Source: Euryarchaeota archaeon UBA39
GTDB lineage: Archaea; Thermoplasmatota; Poseidoniia; Poseidoniales; Thalassarchaeaceae
Reading direction: 5' to 3'
Assembly: GCA_002503045.1 (NCBI GenBank)
Contig: DAQW01000115.1
Span: 1 to 20,984, forward strand
Length of the DNA stretch: 20,984 bases
Part shown: positions 7,775 through 15,773 of the stretch, piece by piece
How the letters are laid out: every line of letters starts with the position of its first letter
How positions within the stretch are numbered: the first letter of the stretch is position 1
Translations under genes and position numbers: made by a program
Notes under the pieces: generated by a model
What the model was told of the DNA's origin: nothing
Databases searched by the model: none
What the model saw: only the letters and a program-made list of their open reading frames with translations

Positions 7775-10700
7775 TCATAAATCCTCAAGAGAAGGAATTG
7801 AAGCTAGTGCTTCAGCAGCTTCTTGTTCTTGATGTAATTGCCATTGAGGCTTTTCTACCCATCCTAATTCCTTTGCCTTTTCGAAATCTCCTTGTTGAGC
7901 ATAATATTCTGCCCATTTAGCTCTTCGATCTTCTTCATCATTGAATGCTTCTTCTTGAGCTTGCATCCTCCTTTGCTCGCCTACATATCGTCGCTTTGCA
8001 GCCTGTCTAGATACCATCGCCATCAAGATAGCAGCTAACAGGAGAGCGACAATACCCACGATACCCAAAGTAGCAATTTGAACGAAATTTGTTCCTTCTT
8101 GCTGAGATTCCTCACTATTTTCTTCGATAATTGCGCAGGTTGCACCAAATTCAAATTGCTCTGGGTCATAAGGGCATGAATCACTTAAATCCGAAGTTCC
8201 ATCGCCATCAGAATCTAAACATCCAAGCCTATCTTTCCAAGAAGTACCTGGTTGAGATTTACAATCATCTGGCTCAAATGCATCTTTGGTCGTGTTATCG
8301 CCAAATCCATCTTTGTCAATATCGGTCGATTGAGATGGAATTGTCGGAAATGCATCCGAATCAGTACCTGATTGATTATCTCCAAATCCATCTCCATCTA
8401 TGTCACTCCATTGAGATGAATCGTTGGGAAAAGCATCGCCGTATTGATCCCTGTGTATCACTTGAATTGATGTATTGCCATGAGTGTAATTCACAGTACT
8501 GGTTACATTTGTGTAACCATAATTGTCTCCAACTCCATCCAAGTCGTTATCTTCCCATTGAAGAACATCATCTGGGAATGCATCAATACTGTCAGCATAT
8601 CCATCACCATCAGCATCAGGGCATCCCAAAATACCGCTTTCGGTTGAAGTTCCTGGGAAGTTTGGACAATCATCCATATCAGGCCCAATCTGATCTGGAT
8701 ATCCATCACCATCAATATCGGTCCATGCATATCCATCATTTGGGAACGGATCTTCAATATCTGCAGTACCATCATTATCGGAATCAGGACATCCTCGAAC
8801 ATTTGGGTCGCTCATAGTTCCATATTCTAGAGGACAAATATCTGCCTCAGTCCCATCTGGATTATCTCCATACCCATCGGAATCGGTATCTTTCCATTGA
8901 GTTGGGTCAGTAGGGTACCAATCCCCATTGTCACCACTTGGTACATCTCCATACCCGTCTCCATCTGAATCTACACATTGCACTCCATCATTGATGAAAA
9001 GATCTGGATTAGTTCCATTCATGTTTTCTCCACATCCATCTCCATCTCTATCTGCCCATTGTGTTGGGTCATCAGGGAAGGCATCGAAGGAATCCGCATA
9101 TGTGTCAGCATCTCTATCTGGGCATCCAAAATGTTCCAAATCTTCCATTATTTCAGTGGTAGCATTGTAGACAGATGCCCACAAGCTAGTACCATATTGT
9201 CCACATTTATCTGCTTGGAAACCACTAGAGTTGTCTCCATACCCGTCTCCATCTGCATCCAACCATTGACTCACTTCATTTGGAAAAGCATCTGCAATTC
9301 CAGTCGGCGATGCAGGGAATTCAGTAGTGGGATCAGACCATCCATCTCCATCAGAATCGGGACATCCTAAACGATCCCAAATTGATTTTCCAGGAACTCC
9401 CAAACATCCATCTGAATTTGATGAAAAAGGTTGGTCTCCAACCCAGTCTTCATCATCATCTGACCAGTGTTCTGGATCAAGTGGGAATATATCTACATCA
9501 GCAATTTGAATTGGAGTCATGGTTGTAATCAATTGTCCTGGCCATGAAGACGGTCGTGTGTTATATGCAGAACCATGATTTGGATTGTAGTAGTTATCGC
9601 CATATCCGTCACCATCGGAATCATTCCATTGAGTAGGATTCTGAGGCAGAAAATCGACTGCACCATAGGCGGGAGGGTTTCGAGAATCTGCAGTATTATC
9701 TGGATATCCATCTCCATCAGCATCTGCCCATTGATAAAAATCCGTAGGATAATCATCTCCTGAATCAGACCATCCATCGCCATCAGTGTCTACACATCCA
9801 AACAAATCTTGAGTAGAAGTTCCTGCAGTATTTATGCAACCATCGGGTTCATTCCCAGTTGGATTATCTCCATACCCGTCTCCATCAGTATCGTCCCACT
9901 GAGTCCCATCTTCTGGAAATGCATCATCTGGATTTAATACTCCATCCCCATCTATATCTGGATCAACAATCCAATGGTAAACTCCCTCATCATTTCTGCC
10001 ATGGGCTGAAATGATGTAATTTCCATTTGGATGCCAGTCAATCCCGTTTATTGTCCCACAATTATTTCCTCCACCACTGCTATTGCAACTACCTGGGCGA
10101 GGGCCACTTAACGTGTCCAATTTAGTACCTGTTCTAGCATCGAAAATATGAATCGAAGCCCCATCAGCACGATAGTATGAATGACTGAATGCAATTTGTG
10201 AGGAATCAGGCGACCAGGCAGTATCTAGACAGGAAGTTGAGGTAGTGTAAGAAAAGATTTGAGATCCATTAAGAGCATGATAAACACGAGCTCTAGCATT
10301 GCTTCCACCCCATCCTTCGCAAATTGATACCATATTTCCATCAGGTGACCAAGATACTGCATTTATGTAACTAAAATTCGGTGTAACTGTTCGAAATAAT
10401 GTTTGATTATTTGCATAGTAAATATAGAAATTATCATTCCCTCCAATCAATAGAAATTCGCCATCTGGACTAAAGTCAACAGAATAAAAATAGTCAGACG
10501 AACCGGGACTAAAATCTGCAATTTCTGCACCTGTAGTGGAGTTGAAAATTTGCACTTGTCCGTTTCCATTATTGCCATCTTGATATCCAACAGCAACAAT
10601 CATCGAACCATCCGGTGAAAATTCAATTTCCCCAGCATCTTCGCCATCAGTATCTACTGTGAAATCTAGAGTTCCAGTATAGGTGAAATACACTCTAATT

Positions 10701-11203
10701 TCTTCTCCAGTAGTATGAATTGCAAATCGTTCACCATCAGGAGACCAAGCAATATCAGCAGTTAACACATCGTTAGTAAGTGAAACAGTTCTCACCGTAT
10801 TTCTTGTAGATGTATCCATTACTCTAACAATAGTACTATCTGATCCTGACCAACCTGAACCAGGATCATTCATTGCTTGAAGATAAAAAGAACCATTCCC
10901 TGGCATAAATAAAACAGCAGACATATCTTCATTTGAAGCAACAAAAGCATCTTGCAGGTACCCTCCATTGCTCATTACCACTGGATCATTCAAATCACTG
11001 GTCCCATCACCGTCATAGTCTGGACATCCTTGTCTATCAACAGTACTATTCCCAAACGAATTGGGACAGTCATCTAAACCGTCTACAACCCCATCCCCAT
11101 CTACATCAGTTTGACCCGATGCTGAAGCCAATGGCACGAAAATACAGGACATCATCAACAACATGCCGAGGATGGCAGCAGACTGAGTCCCTAACCGAGC
11201 CAT
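7775..11203 (-). CDS. Large surface protein: signal peptide, WD40-like propeller, thrombospondin type 3 calcium repeats, membrane anchor
   Basis: 1142 residues. A signal peptide (1-29, ends LASASG) leads into two DxDGDG motifs (33-70). A beta-propeller follows (about 80-415), shown by recurring WSPDGERF, FSPDGSMI, FSPDGEFL, WSPDGNMV, WSPDSSQI and WHPNGNYI blocks. From 415 to about 1015 there are nearly twenty Ca-binding thrombospondin type 3 motifs (DxDGDGxxD...DAFPxDxxQWxDxDGDGYGDN), with Cys pairs in GC(P/V)D contexts. A hydrophobic helix at 1041-1065 anchors the protein, and a charged 75-residue cytoplasmic tail holds KWAEYYAQQGDFEKAKELGW. It is probably an extended, calcium-stiffened cell-surface protein for adhesion or ligand binding; the ligand is unknown. 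The start is ATG at 11201-11203 with GGTGA close upstream, and the signal peptide begins directly at it. Confidence 0.85.
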   Translation of the reverse strand: MARLGTQSAAILGMLLMMSCIFVPLASASGQTDVDGDGVVDGLDDCPNSFGNSTVDRQGCPDYDGDGTSDLNDPVVMSNGGYLQDAFVASNEDMSAVLFMPGNGSFYLQAMNDPGSGWSGSDSTIVRVMDTSTRNTVRTVSLTNDVLTADIAWSPDGERFAIHTTGEEIRVYFTYTGTLDFTVDTDGEDAGEIEFSPDGSMIVAVGYQDGNNGNGQVQIFNSTTGAEIADFSPGSSDYFYSVDFSPDGEFLLIGGNDNFYIYYANNQTLFRTVTPNFSYINAVSWSPDGNMVSICEGWGGSNARARVYHALNGSQIFSYTTSTSCLDTAWSPDSSQIAFSHSYYRADGASIHIFDARTGTKLDTLSGPRPGSCNSSGGGNNCGTINGIDWHPNGNYIISAHGRNDEGVYHWIVDPDIDGDGVLNPDDAFPEDGTQWDDTDGDGYGDNPTGNEPDGCINTAGTSTQDLFGCVDTDGDGWSDSGDDYPTDFYQWADADGDGYPDNTADSRNPPAYGAVDFLPQNPTQWNDSDGDGYGDNYYNPNHGSAYNTRPSSWPGQLITTMTPIQIADVDIFPLDPEHWSDDDEDWVGDQPFSSNSDGCLGVPGKSIWDRLGCPDSDGDGWSDPTTEFPASPTGIADAFPNEVSQWLDADGDGYGDNSSGFQADKCGQYGTSLWASVYNATTEIMEDLEHFGCPDRDADTYADSFDAFPDDPTQWADRDGDGCGENMNGTNPDLFINDGVQCVDSDGDGYGDVPSGDNGDWYPTDPTQWKDTDSDGYGDNPDGTEADICPLEYGTMSDPNVRGCPDSDNDGTADIEDPFPNDGYAWTDIDGDGYPDQIGPDMDDCPNFPGTSTESGILGCPDADGDGYADSIDAFPDDVLQWEDNDLDGVGDNYGYTNVTSTVNYTHGNTSIQVIHRDQYGDAFPNDSSQWSDIDGDGFGDNQSGTDSDAFPTIPSQSTDIDKDGFGDNTTKDAFEPDDCKSQPGTSWKDRLGCLDSDGDGTSDLSDSCPYDPEQFEFGATCAIIEENSEESQQEGTNFVQIATLGIVGIVALLLAAILMAMVSRQAAKRRYVGEQRRMQAQEEAFNDEEDRRAKWAEYYAQQGDFEKAKELGWVEKPQWQLHQEQEAAEALASIPSLEDL
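8150..9960 (-). repeat. Degenerate DNA repeats encoding thrombospondin type 3 motifs
   Basis: The plus strand shows a recurring ccatctccatc / ccatcaccatc pattern every roughly 60-120 bases, the complement of GATGGNGATGG codons for D-G-D-G. The units are imperfect at DNA level and conserved mainly at protein level, so the repeat is old and under coding selection. It could still be a site of recombination or assembly collapse. Two further units lie at about 10990-11110. Confidence 0.75.
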
Positions 11204-11315
11204 GTCACCGGGGAGGTTTCCAAGAATAAACCATTGTGGTCATTTTGCATCATTATTTTACAGATTAAATGTGGTTTTCCGAACCTTTCAATTCAAACGA
11301 CCGTTTACTGGCACT
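11204..11315. promoter_or_regulatory. Divergent promoter region between the surface protein and the STAND ATPase
   Basis: This 112-bp gap lies between the surface-protein start (minus, 11203) and the preferred ATPase start (plus, 11316). It is AT-rich around 11240-11275 (cattattttacagattaaatg), where promoter elements for either gene could lie. No palindrome stands out. Plus-strand translation of the gap is open but gives a low-quality peptide, so I read it as non-coding. Confidence 0.35.
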
Positions 11316-12875
11316 ATGGAGGTCGAGCCGGACAGGGTGAATGTCCCAGTCGAAGATAGAATCTTACTCCATCTTTTAGAGAATGATGATCAAGCCGATC
11401 GTCATACTGTTAATGGCTCAGTCACCCGCAATGGTATAGCAGATGCATGTGCATTACACCCTCCAAATGTCAGTCGTGCTATGAGAAATCTTGATCGTCG
11501 TGAATTAGTTTCTGTTCTTACAAGAAATGTCCATGATGATTCTCGACGCCAAAGAACTTGGCAACTTACAGAAGATGGACGTTCCGTAGCGACTCAAAGA
11601 ATCGAAAGATTATCTGCAACTCGTGTCTCAATTAGAGATCAAGATGGAACAATGTTGACTGTAAGAGCAGATCAAGCAGCAGAGAGAATTGATGCTCAGA
11701 TGAGCCTCCTTCAGGTATTGATGCATGCTCAACACGAAGGAGTTCTACATTATGGAGATATTAGATTTGGTTCAGTTCGCCCCTCTTCTAAGAATCCATC
11801 ATCAATAACATTGCTCAAAGGTGCTCATTCCACATACCATGTACGCCCTCCAACTATCCGTCGAATTCATGGAAGGGAATCTGAATTAGAATCACTTGAC
11901 AAGTGGTTTGAAGGTAAGGCTGCTGGTATGCTGGTTCATGGAATTGCAGGCACCGGAAAAACCACTTTGATTTCTCATTGGACACAATCTCTTCTAGATA
12001 GGATGCCTAGTCTTAGATTGATGTTCTATCCTTGCCATCCTTGGGATTCTCCCCTCGGGCTATCAATTAGCCTTCTACACCGATTGGGTGTAGAATCCAG
12101 AACAAAGGGGAGGTGGGATCCTCATGATCTTCTTGAAACACTTCCTAAATCACCGGGTGCTCCCTTCGATATTGATTTATTTCGACGTCGATTGATAGAA
12201 TATTTAACCGACCCAATGGCTCTTCGTGAACGTATTTTCACTGATCATGAGGGTACATCCGACGTCCCTCCATACATTTTGTTAGTGATTGATGACGCTC
12301 ATCATTTAGCGGAATCGGGACAAAATTTGTTTGGAGCATTACTACAAGTAGCGGAAGTTACACCATTGCGTTTACTCTTTGTCTCACGTACTAGTATGTC
12401 ATTTTATGATCGTAGAGATGTTCTAACTCGAGGAAAAATGGAAGAATTACAAGTATCTGGCCTTAGTGTTGAAGTTGTAAAAGATTGGTTAGATAGAATA
12501 GATGCTCCCGAAGAGGCAGACGCCGCATCTATTCATCGTCTAACGGGAGGGCATCCTTTAGCATTGGAATTGTTGGAGATTTATGGAAAAGTAGTTCACG
12601 AAGATTGGCTTCGCTTTTTAGATGAAGAAATATTGGATGTATTGCCAGATGATGAAAGGACAATTCTCAATATTTTAGCTAGTGTTGAGCGTCCAATACC
12701 TTGGAAGGAATTAGGTAAAGCATCAGGGGTAGAAACTTCTCCTCCCTCTGCTTTAATTGAATCTGGATTGATAATGGAATTAGAAGATGGCATGTGGCTT
12801 CACGATGCAATGAGAGAAAGATTAAGACGTGATTTAGGGGCCATGAATAAGGCCAAAGATAGAATGAATAGTTAA
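11316..12875 (+). CDS. STAND-type ATPase with N-terminal winged-helix DNA-binding domain
   Basis: 519 residues from the ATG at 11316. The same frame is open back to 11202, but the extra 38 residues look random. The first ~100 residues form a MarR-like winged helix (GIADACALHPPNVSRAMRNLDRRELV, then RRQRTWQLTEDGRSVA wing). A linker follows, then an AAA_16/NB-ARC-like domain introduced by IHGRESELESLDKWF. Walker A is GIAGTGKTT (about 209-216) and Walker B is YILLVIDDAHH (D326, D327). There is an FVSR sensor arginine near 358 and the STAND-type LTGGHPLALELL near 410. The last ~90 residues (EILDVLPDDERTILNILASVERPIPWKEL) resemble the helical/winged-helix tail of STAND proteins. It is probably an ATP-switched regulator that binds DNA; the inducer and target are unknown. 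I saw no WD40 or TPR repeats at the C-terminus. Convergent with thioredoxin, 1 bp apart. Confidence 0.8.
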   Translation: MEVEPDRVNVPVEDRILLHLLENDDQADRHTVNGSVTRNGIADACALHPPNVSRAMRNLDRRELVSVLTRNVHDDSRRQRTWQLTEDGRSVATQRIERLSATRVSIRDQDGTMLTVRADQAAERIDAQMSLLQVLMHAQHEGVLHYGDIRFGSVRPSSKNPSSITLLKGAHSTYHVRPPTIRRIHGRESELESLDKWFEGKAAGMLVHGIAGTGKTTLISHWTQSLLDRMPSLRLMFYPCHPWDSPLGLSISLLHRLGVESRTKGRWDPHDLLETLPKSPGAPFDIDLFRRRLIEYLTDPMALRERIFTDHEGTSDVPPYILLVIDDAHHLAESGQNLFGALLQVAEVTPLRLLFVSRTSMSFYDRRDVLTRGKMEELQVSGLSVEVVKDWLDRIDAPEEADAASIHRLTGGHPLALELLEIYGKVVHEDWLRFLDEEILDVLPDDERTILNILASVERPIPWKELGKASGVETSPPSALIESGLIMELEDGMWLHDAMRERLRRDLGAMNKAKDRMNS

Positions 12876-12876
12876 T

Positions 12877-13194
12877 CTAACTCATATGTCTGTTTAACCA
12901 AGCATCCATTCCAGCCTTAGGGAGTGCTCCTGTTTGGTTATCTACCGGTTCTCCATTGTGGAATAGGAGAAGAAAGGGAATACCTCTGACACCGTATTTG
13001 CCTGGTGCCAACGAGTTAACATCAGTATTCACTTTAGCTATGGTAATCTCTCTTTCTTCAGCAATCTGGCTAAGTACGGGAGCAATAGCTCTACAAGGAC
13101 CACACCAAGGTGCCCAAAAATCTACTAATACCCATTCTGCACTCTTAGTCACTACGTCAAAATCCGAATCTCCGGCATCTACAATCTGTCCCAT
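12877..13194 (-). CDS. trxA: Thioredoxin
   Basis: A 105-residue cytoplasmic thioredoxin that reduces protein disulfides. Visible: the active site FWAPWCGPCRAIAP (WCGPC), the buried acidic VDFWA strand, KVNTDVN, and the cis-proline loop GVRGIPFLLLFHNGE. The length is standard. The frame is open to 13344, but the extra N-terminal 50 residues have no thioredoxin character. ATG at 13194 gives the expected start, MGQIVDAGDSDF. It diverges from ribulose-phosphate epimerase. A TATA-like ccatatattg lies about 45 bp upstream on its strand. Confidence 0.93.
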   Translation of the reverse strand: MGQIVDAGDSDFDVVTKSAEWVLVDFWAPWCGPCRAIAPVLSQIAEEREITIAKVNTDVNSLAPGKYGVRGIPFLLLFHNGEPVDNQTGALPKAGMDAWLNRHMS

Positions 13195-13306
13195 GCTATC
13201 ACTTACATCATTCGTATTTCTTACATGCCTATCAATATATGGCCATTCCCATAAATCGGATTCGCGGAAGGGAGATGAACCTCGCCATCTTCGGAGACAT
13301 GTAAAT
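13195..13306. promoter_or_regulatory. Divergent promoter region, thioredoxin / epimerase
   Basis: A 112-bp gap between two divergent starts. An AT-rich core, caatatatgg at about 13233-13242, could serve as TATA element for either direction. GGAG about 10 nt before the epimerase ATG is a plausible ribosome-binding site. Confidence 0.4.
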
Positions 13307-13987
13307 ATGCGAATTACACCAAGTATTCTTACTGCTGATTTCACTCGTTTGGGAGAAACTATTGATTCTGCAATAAATGCAGGAATTGACTGGATTCATT
13401 TAGATGTCATGGATGGAAATTGGGTTGTAAATAGAACAATCACCTTTGGACCGGCTTTAATTCGTAGTATTCGTGAAAGGGTTGGTTCAGAAATTATCCT
13501 CGATTGCCACCTTATGGTAACTAATGCTGAAGAAACATGGAAACAATACGTAGATGCTGGAGTAAATTTGGTGATAGCACATATTGAAGCGATTGAAGAT
13601 CCAAGAACTCTGATATCTAATCTTCATTCTGCTGGAGTCCAAGCAGGACTAGTTCTAAATCCCGATTCAGAACCATCAACAATACTTCCATTTTTATCCG
13701 AATTAGATTTGGTTTTGGTGATGTCTGTTGTTCCAGGAAAAGGAGGGCAATCTTTCATGCCAGAGGTAGAAGAAAAGGTCAAAATTTTCCGTTCTGCGAT
13801 TGATCAACAGAAGAAAGATGGAGGTAGAGACACCATATTGATGATTGATGGCGGGATTAAATCTCATAATGCCAAATTGGTTGCAGACTGGGGAATTGAT
13901 ATTGCTGTTGTAGGCAGTGGACTAATTAATCAAAAAGGTACAATTTCTGAAAATTTAGATGAAATTATTCATTCGATAGATAATTGA
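13307..13987 (+). CDS. rpe: Ribulose-phosphate 3-epimerase
   Basis: A 226-residue TIM-barrel enzyme that interconverts ribulose 5-phosphate and xylulose 5-phosphate. Family motifs are all present: TPSILTADFTRLGE, the metal/catalytic IHLDVMDG (H31, D33), DCHLMV (H68), VVPGKGGQSFMPEV, LMIDGGI (D181) and the phosphate-binding VVGSGL. The usual GFGGQ reads GKGGQ here, an unusual F-to-K change in the substrate loop. The start is ATG at 13307, which begins MRITPSIL exactly as expected. The open frame to 12956 runs through the antisense of thioredoxin and is not real. It stands upstream of BolA with a 64-bp gap, so it may or may not be cotranscribed with it. Confidence 0.95.
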   Translation: MRITPSILTADFTRLGETIDSAINAGIDWIHLDVMDGNWVVNRTITFGPALIRSIRERVGSEIILDCHLMVTNAEETWKQYVDAGVNLVIAHIEAIEDPRTLISNLHSAGVQAGLVLNPDSEPSTILPFLSELDLVLVMSVVPGKGGQSFMPEVEEKVKIFRSAIDQQKKDGGRDTILMIDGGIKSHNAKLVADWGIDIAVVGSGLINQKGTISENLDEIIHSIDN

Positions 13988-14051
13988 AATGTGTTGAATA
14001 TGTTATTGGAACATTACGAGCATTGAAATCGAACCACATTAAGGGCAAACC

Positions 14052-14375
14052 ATGGTGTCCACTGATTGGGTGACCTCACAGGTTCTAGAAGTGTTTCCAG
14101 ATGCTGAAGTAGAGGTAGTTGATCTAAATGGTACTGGAGATCATTTCCATGTTCGAGTGATATCACCATCATTTGATGGCATGCGACCTTTACAACGCCA
14201 GAAACCAATTTTGAATCATTTCAAACCACATATTTCGTCAGGGGATGTTCACGCATTGGATCTAAAATGTATGACTCCTGAACAAGCAGCAACAGCAGGT
14301 GATACTACCTTCCATCCTCACGGAGACGAAAGTCCCTTTTTCGGAGTCCATATCCGAAGACCAGAAAAGAAGTGA
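14052..14375 (+). CDS. bolA: BolA/IbaG family protein
   Basis: A 107-residue small protein of the BolA family, which partners CGFS glutaredoxins in iron-sulfur cluster trafficking and iron sensing. Visible: the core GDHFHVRVISPSFDGMRPLQRQKPILNHFKPHI and the conserved VHALDLKCMTPEQ, with H67 the probable cluster ligand. Two oddities: the family's common R-H in the recognition helix is R49-Q50 here, and about 28 residues extend past the usual end (AATAGDTTFHPHGDESPFFGVHIRR), including three histidines. It sits 4 bp before the glutaredoxin gene, so the two are almost surely cotranscribed. The start at ATG 14052 gives the normal N-terminal helix. Confidence 0.88.
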   Translation: MVSTDWVTSQVLEVFPDAEVEVVDLNGTGDHFHVRVISPSFDGMRPLQRQKPILNHFKPHISSGDVHALDLKCMTPEQAATAGDTTFHPHGDESPFFGVHIRRPEKK

Positions 14376-14379
14376 AAAT

Positions 14380-14742
14380 ATGACAGAATTTAATTGGACA
14401 CCAGATGAATTACAGGCAATAATCGACGAACATATCGTTGTTTTATTCATGAAAGGTACGCCCGAAGCACCACAATGTGGTTTCTCAAATAGAGCGGCTC
14501 AAGTACTCAGTCAACTTTCACACCCATATGCTTCTGTAAATGTGTTAAGTGATCGAATGGCCATACCATCTGTTTGTCAGTGGTCAGATTTTCCAACTAT
14601 GCCTCAAGTATTCGTAGGTGGTGAACTCATAGGTGGTTCTGATATTGCTCTTGAGATGTTACAGAGTGGTGAATTAAAATCTATGATTGTTGAGGCACGT
14701 CAAGCACGTGGTATGCCTGGAGAATGGGTCGAAGAACCCTAA
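14380..14742 (+). CDS. grxD: CGFS-type monothiol glutaredoxin
   Basis: A 120-residue monothiol glutaredoxin of the Grx4/Grx5 class, which binds a [2Fe-2S] cluster with glutathione or another thiol and hands it to target proteins or to BolA. Seen: the LFMKGTPEAPQCGFSNRAAQVL active site (C33), the WSDFPTMPQVFVGGELIGGSDIALEM cis-Pro/GG region and a C-terminal helix. The start is ATG at 14380, 4 bp after the BolA stop; in-frame codons back to 14299 overlap bolA and add nothing family-like. The adjacency with bolA strongly supports the Fe-S role. Whether this organism makes glutathione is not shown; archaea often use other thiols. Confidence 0.94.
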   Translation: MTEFNWTPDELQAIIDEHIVVLFMKGTPEAPQCGFSNRAAQVLSQLSHPYASVNVLSDRMAIPSVCQWSDFPTMPQVFVGGELIGGSDIALEMLQSGELKSMIVEARQARGMPGEWVEEP

Positions 14743-14753
14743 TTGGCGATAAT

Positions 14754-15773
14754 ATGGCTTCGATCCTTTGGATCACACATCGAGATCTTTCTGTCGATCT
14801 TACTCAAACATCAAGATTAGGAATAGCATCTGAATTAGAGAAAAGAGGACACTCTATCAGTTGGATGTCTCCAACTGAATCTGTAGGAAATTTCGTATTT
14901 CGTTCTCAGAAATTAGGATTTGGTCATTCGACGTTTACTCGAAGTATTCGTAAGGCTATCAGAACAATAGTTTCTCCAGATATTGCCATTGTTGAATGGA
15001 CTGCAGTTGAAGGTGCTTATCGAGAACTTCAACTTCTTTCAGTTCCTTGGATATTAATGGATAGAAGCCCCCCTACAAGTCGAGGTATTGCTGGAAGAAT
15101 TCAAAGACGTCAATATCAGAAAGCTTGGAAAATCGGTAAGAAATTTTCTATTGGCGCAGCAGTTAAATCAAAATTTCATATTAATTCTTCAGATGATTTA
15201 GAGTATGTTATTGTCCCAGGAGGGGTTGATTGTTCTATTTTTAGCCCAACTCCTTTGGTTCGAGAAACCCCTGTTTTACTATATCTTGGTTCAATATCTA
15301 AAGTAAGAGAATTAGATAGATTAGTTCAGATGGGGCTTAAAGTACGATTTATTGGTTCAGGAGATGCAGTGGGAAAAATAAAAACACTCGGCGCTCAAGT
15401 CGATAATCCATGTTCTCCTAAAGAAGTTCCAAATGTTTTATCCCAAGGAGATATTGGATTACTACATTTGCCAAATAGAACAGAATGGAAAGGAGCATCT
15501 CCATTGAAAGTTAGCGAATATGCAGCAGCAGGGATGTGTGTAATTAGTTCGAATGTCTCGGGTTTGTCAGAATTTAGTGATGAAGAATGGCTTACTTTAG
15601 TTCCTTTAGGAGATGATTCTGGATTCCTATCAGCTACTAATGAATTAATTGAATTAGGGATGGATGAAATTCGGAGGCGAGGAGAATTGGCAAGGCAATG
15701 GGCAATTCAAAATCGAGATTGGTCGGTTTGCGTAAATGATCTTGAGAACTTTATTGTCAATTCATTGAATTAA
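14754..15773 (+). CDS. GT4-like glycosyltransferase (GT-B fold)
   Basis: 339 residues. The N-terminal Rossmann half starts SILWITHRDLSVDLTQTSRLGIASELEKRGHSI. The C-terminal half carries YVIVPGGVDCSIFSP, VLLYLGSISKVRELDRLV and ASPLKVSEYAAAGMCVISSNVSGLSEF, the family E-x7-E-like donor-binding region. This fits a retaining, nucleotide-sugar-dependent GT4 enzyme of the cytoplasm or inner membrane face. Acceptor and sugar are unknown. ATG 14754, 11 bp after the glutaredoxin stop, is preferred over an in-frame ATG at 14724 inside grxD. It may share the bolA-grx transcript, though a functional link is not evident. Its end overlaps the convergent GT gene by 17 bp. Confidence 0.82.
   Translation: MASILWITHRDLSVDLTQTSRLGIASELEKRGHSISWMSPTESVGNFVFRSQKLGFGHSTFTRSIRKAIRTIVSPDIAIVEWTAVEGAYRELQLLSVPWILMDRSPPTSRGIAGRIQRRQYQKAWKIGKKFSIGAAVKSKFHINSSDDLEYVIVPGGVDCSIFSPTPLVRETPVLLYLGSISKVRELDRLVQMGLKVRFIGSGDAVGKIKTLGAQVDNPCSPKEVPNVLSQGDIGLLHLPNRTEWKGASPLKVSEYAAAGMCVISSNVSGLSEFSDEEWLTLVPLGDDSGFLSATNELIELGMDEIRRRGELARQWAIQNRDWSVCVNDLENFIVNSLN

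Noticed and set aside
8131..9783. Several long open frames on both strands inside the thrombospondin-repeat gene
   Set aside because: They are by-products of the repetitive D-G-D-G codons, giving His/Gln-rich or Met/Ile-rich translations with no protein-like pattern.
8150..9960. Regularly spaced repeats that could suggest a CRISPR array
   Set aside because: Units are degenerate, in frame and encode thrombospondin type 3 motifs; there are no identical repeats with unrelated spacers.
11202..11315. N-terminal extension of the STAND ATPase by 38 residues
   Set aside because: The peptide has no family character, overlaps the divergent gene's start and occupies the likely promoter; the ATG at 11316 fits better.
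12956..13306. 117-residue N-terminal extension of ribulose-phosphate epimerase
   Set aside because: It is the antisense of thioredoxin and its promoter; the enzyme's canonical N-terminus begins at 13307.
13195..13344. 50-residue N-terminal extension of thioredoxin
   Set aside because: It has no signal peptide or thioredoxin pattern; the standard length starts at 13194.
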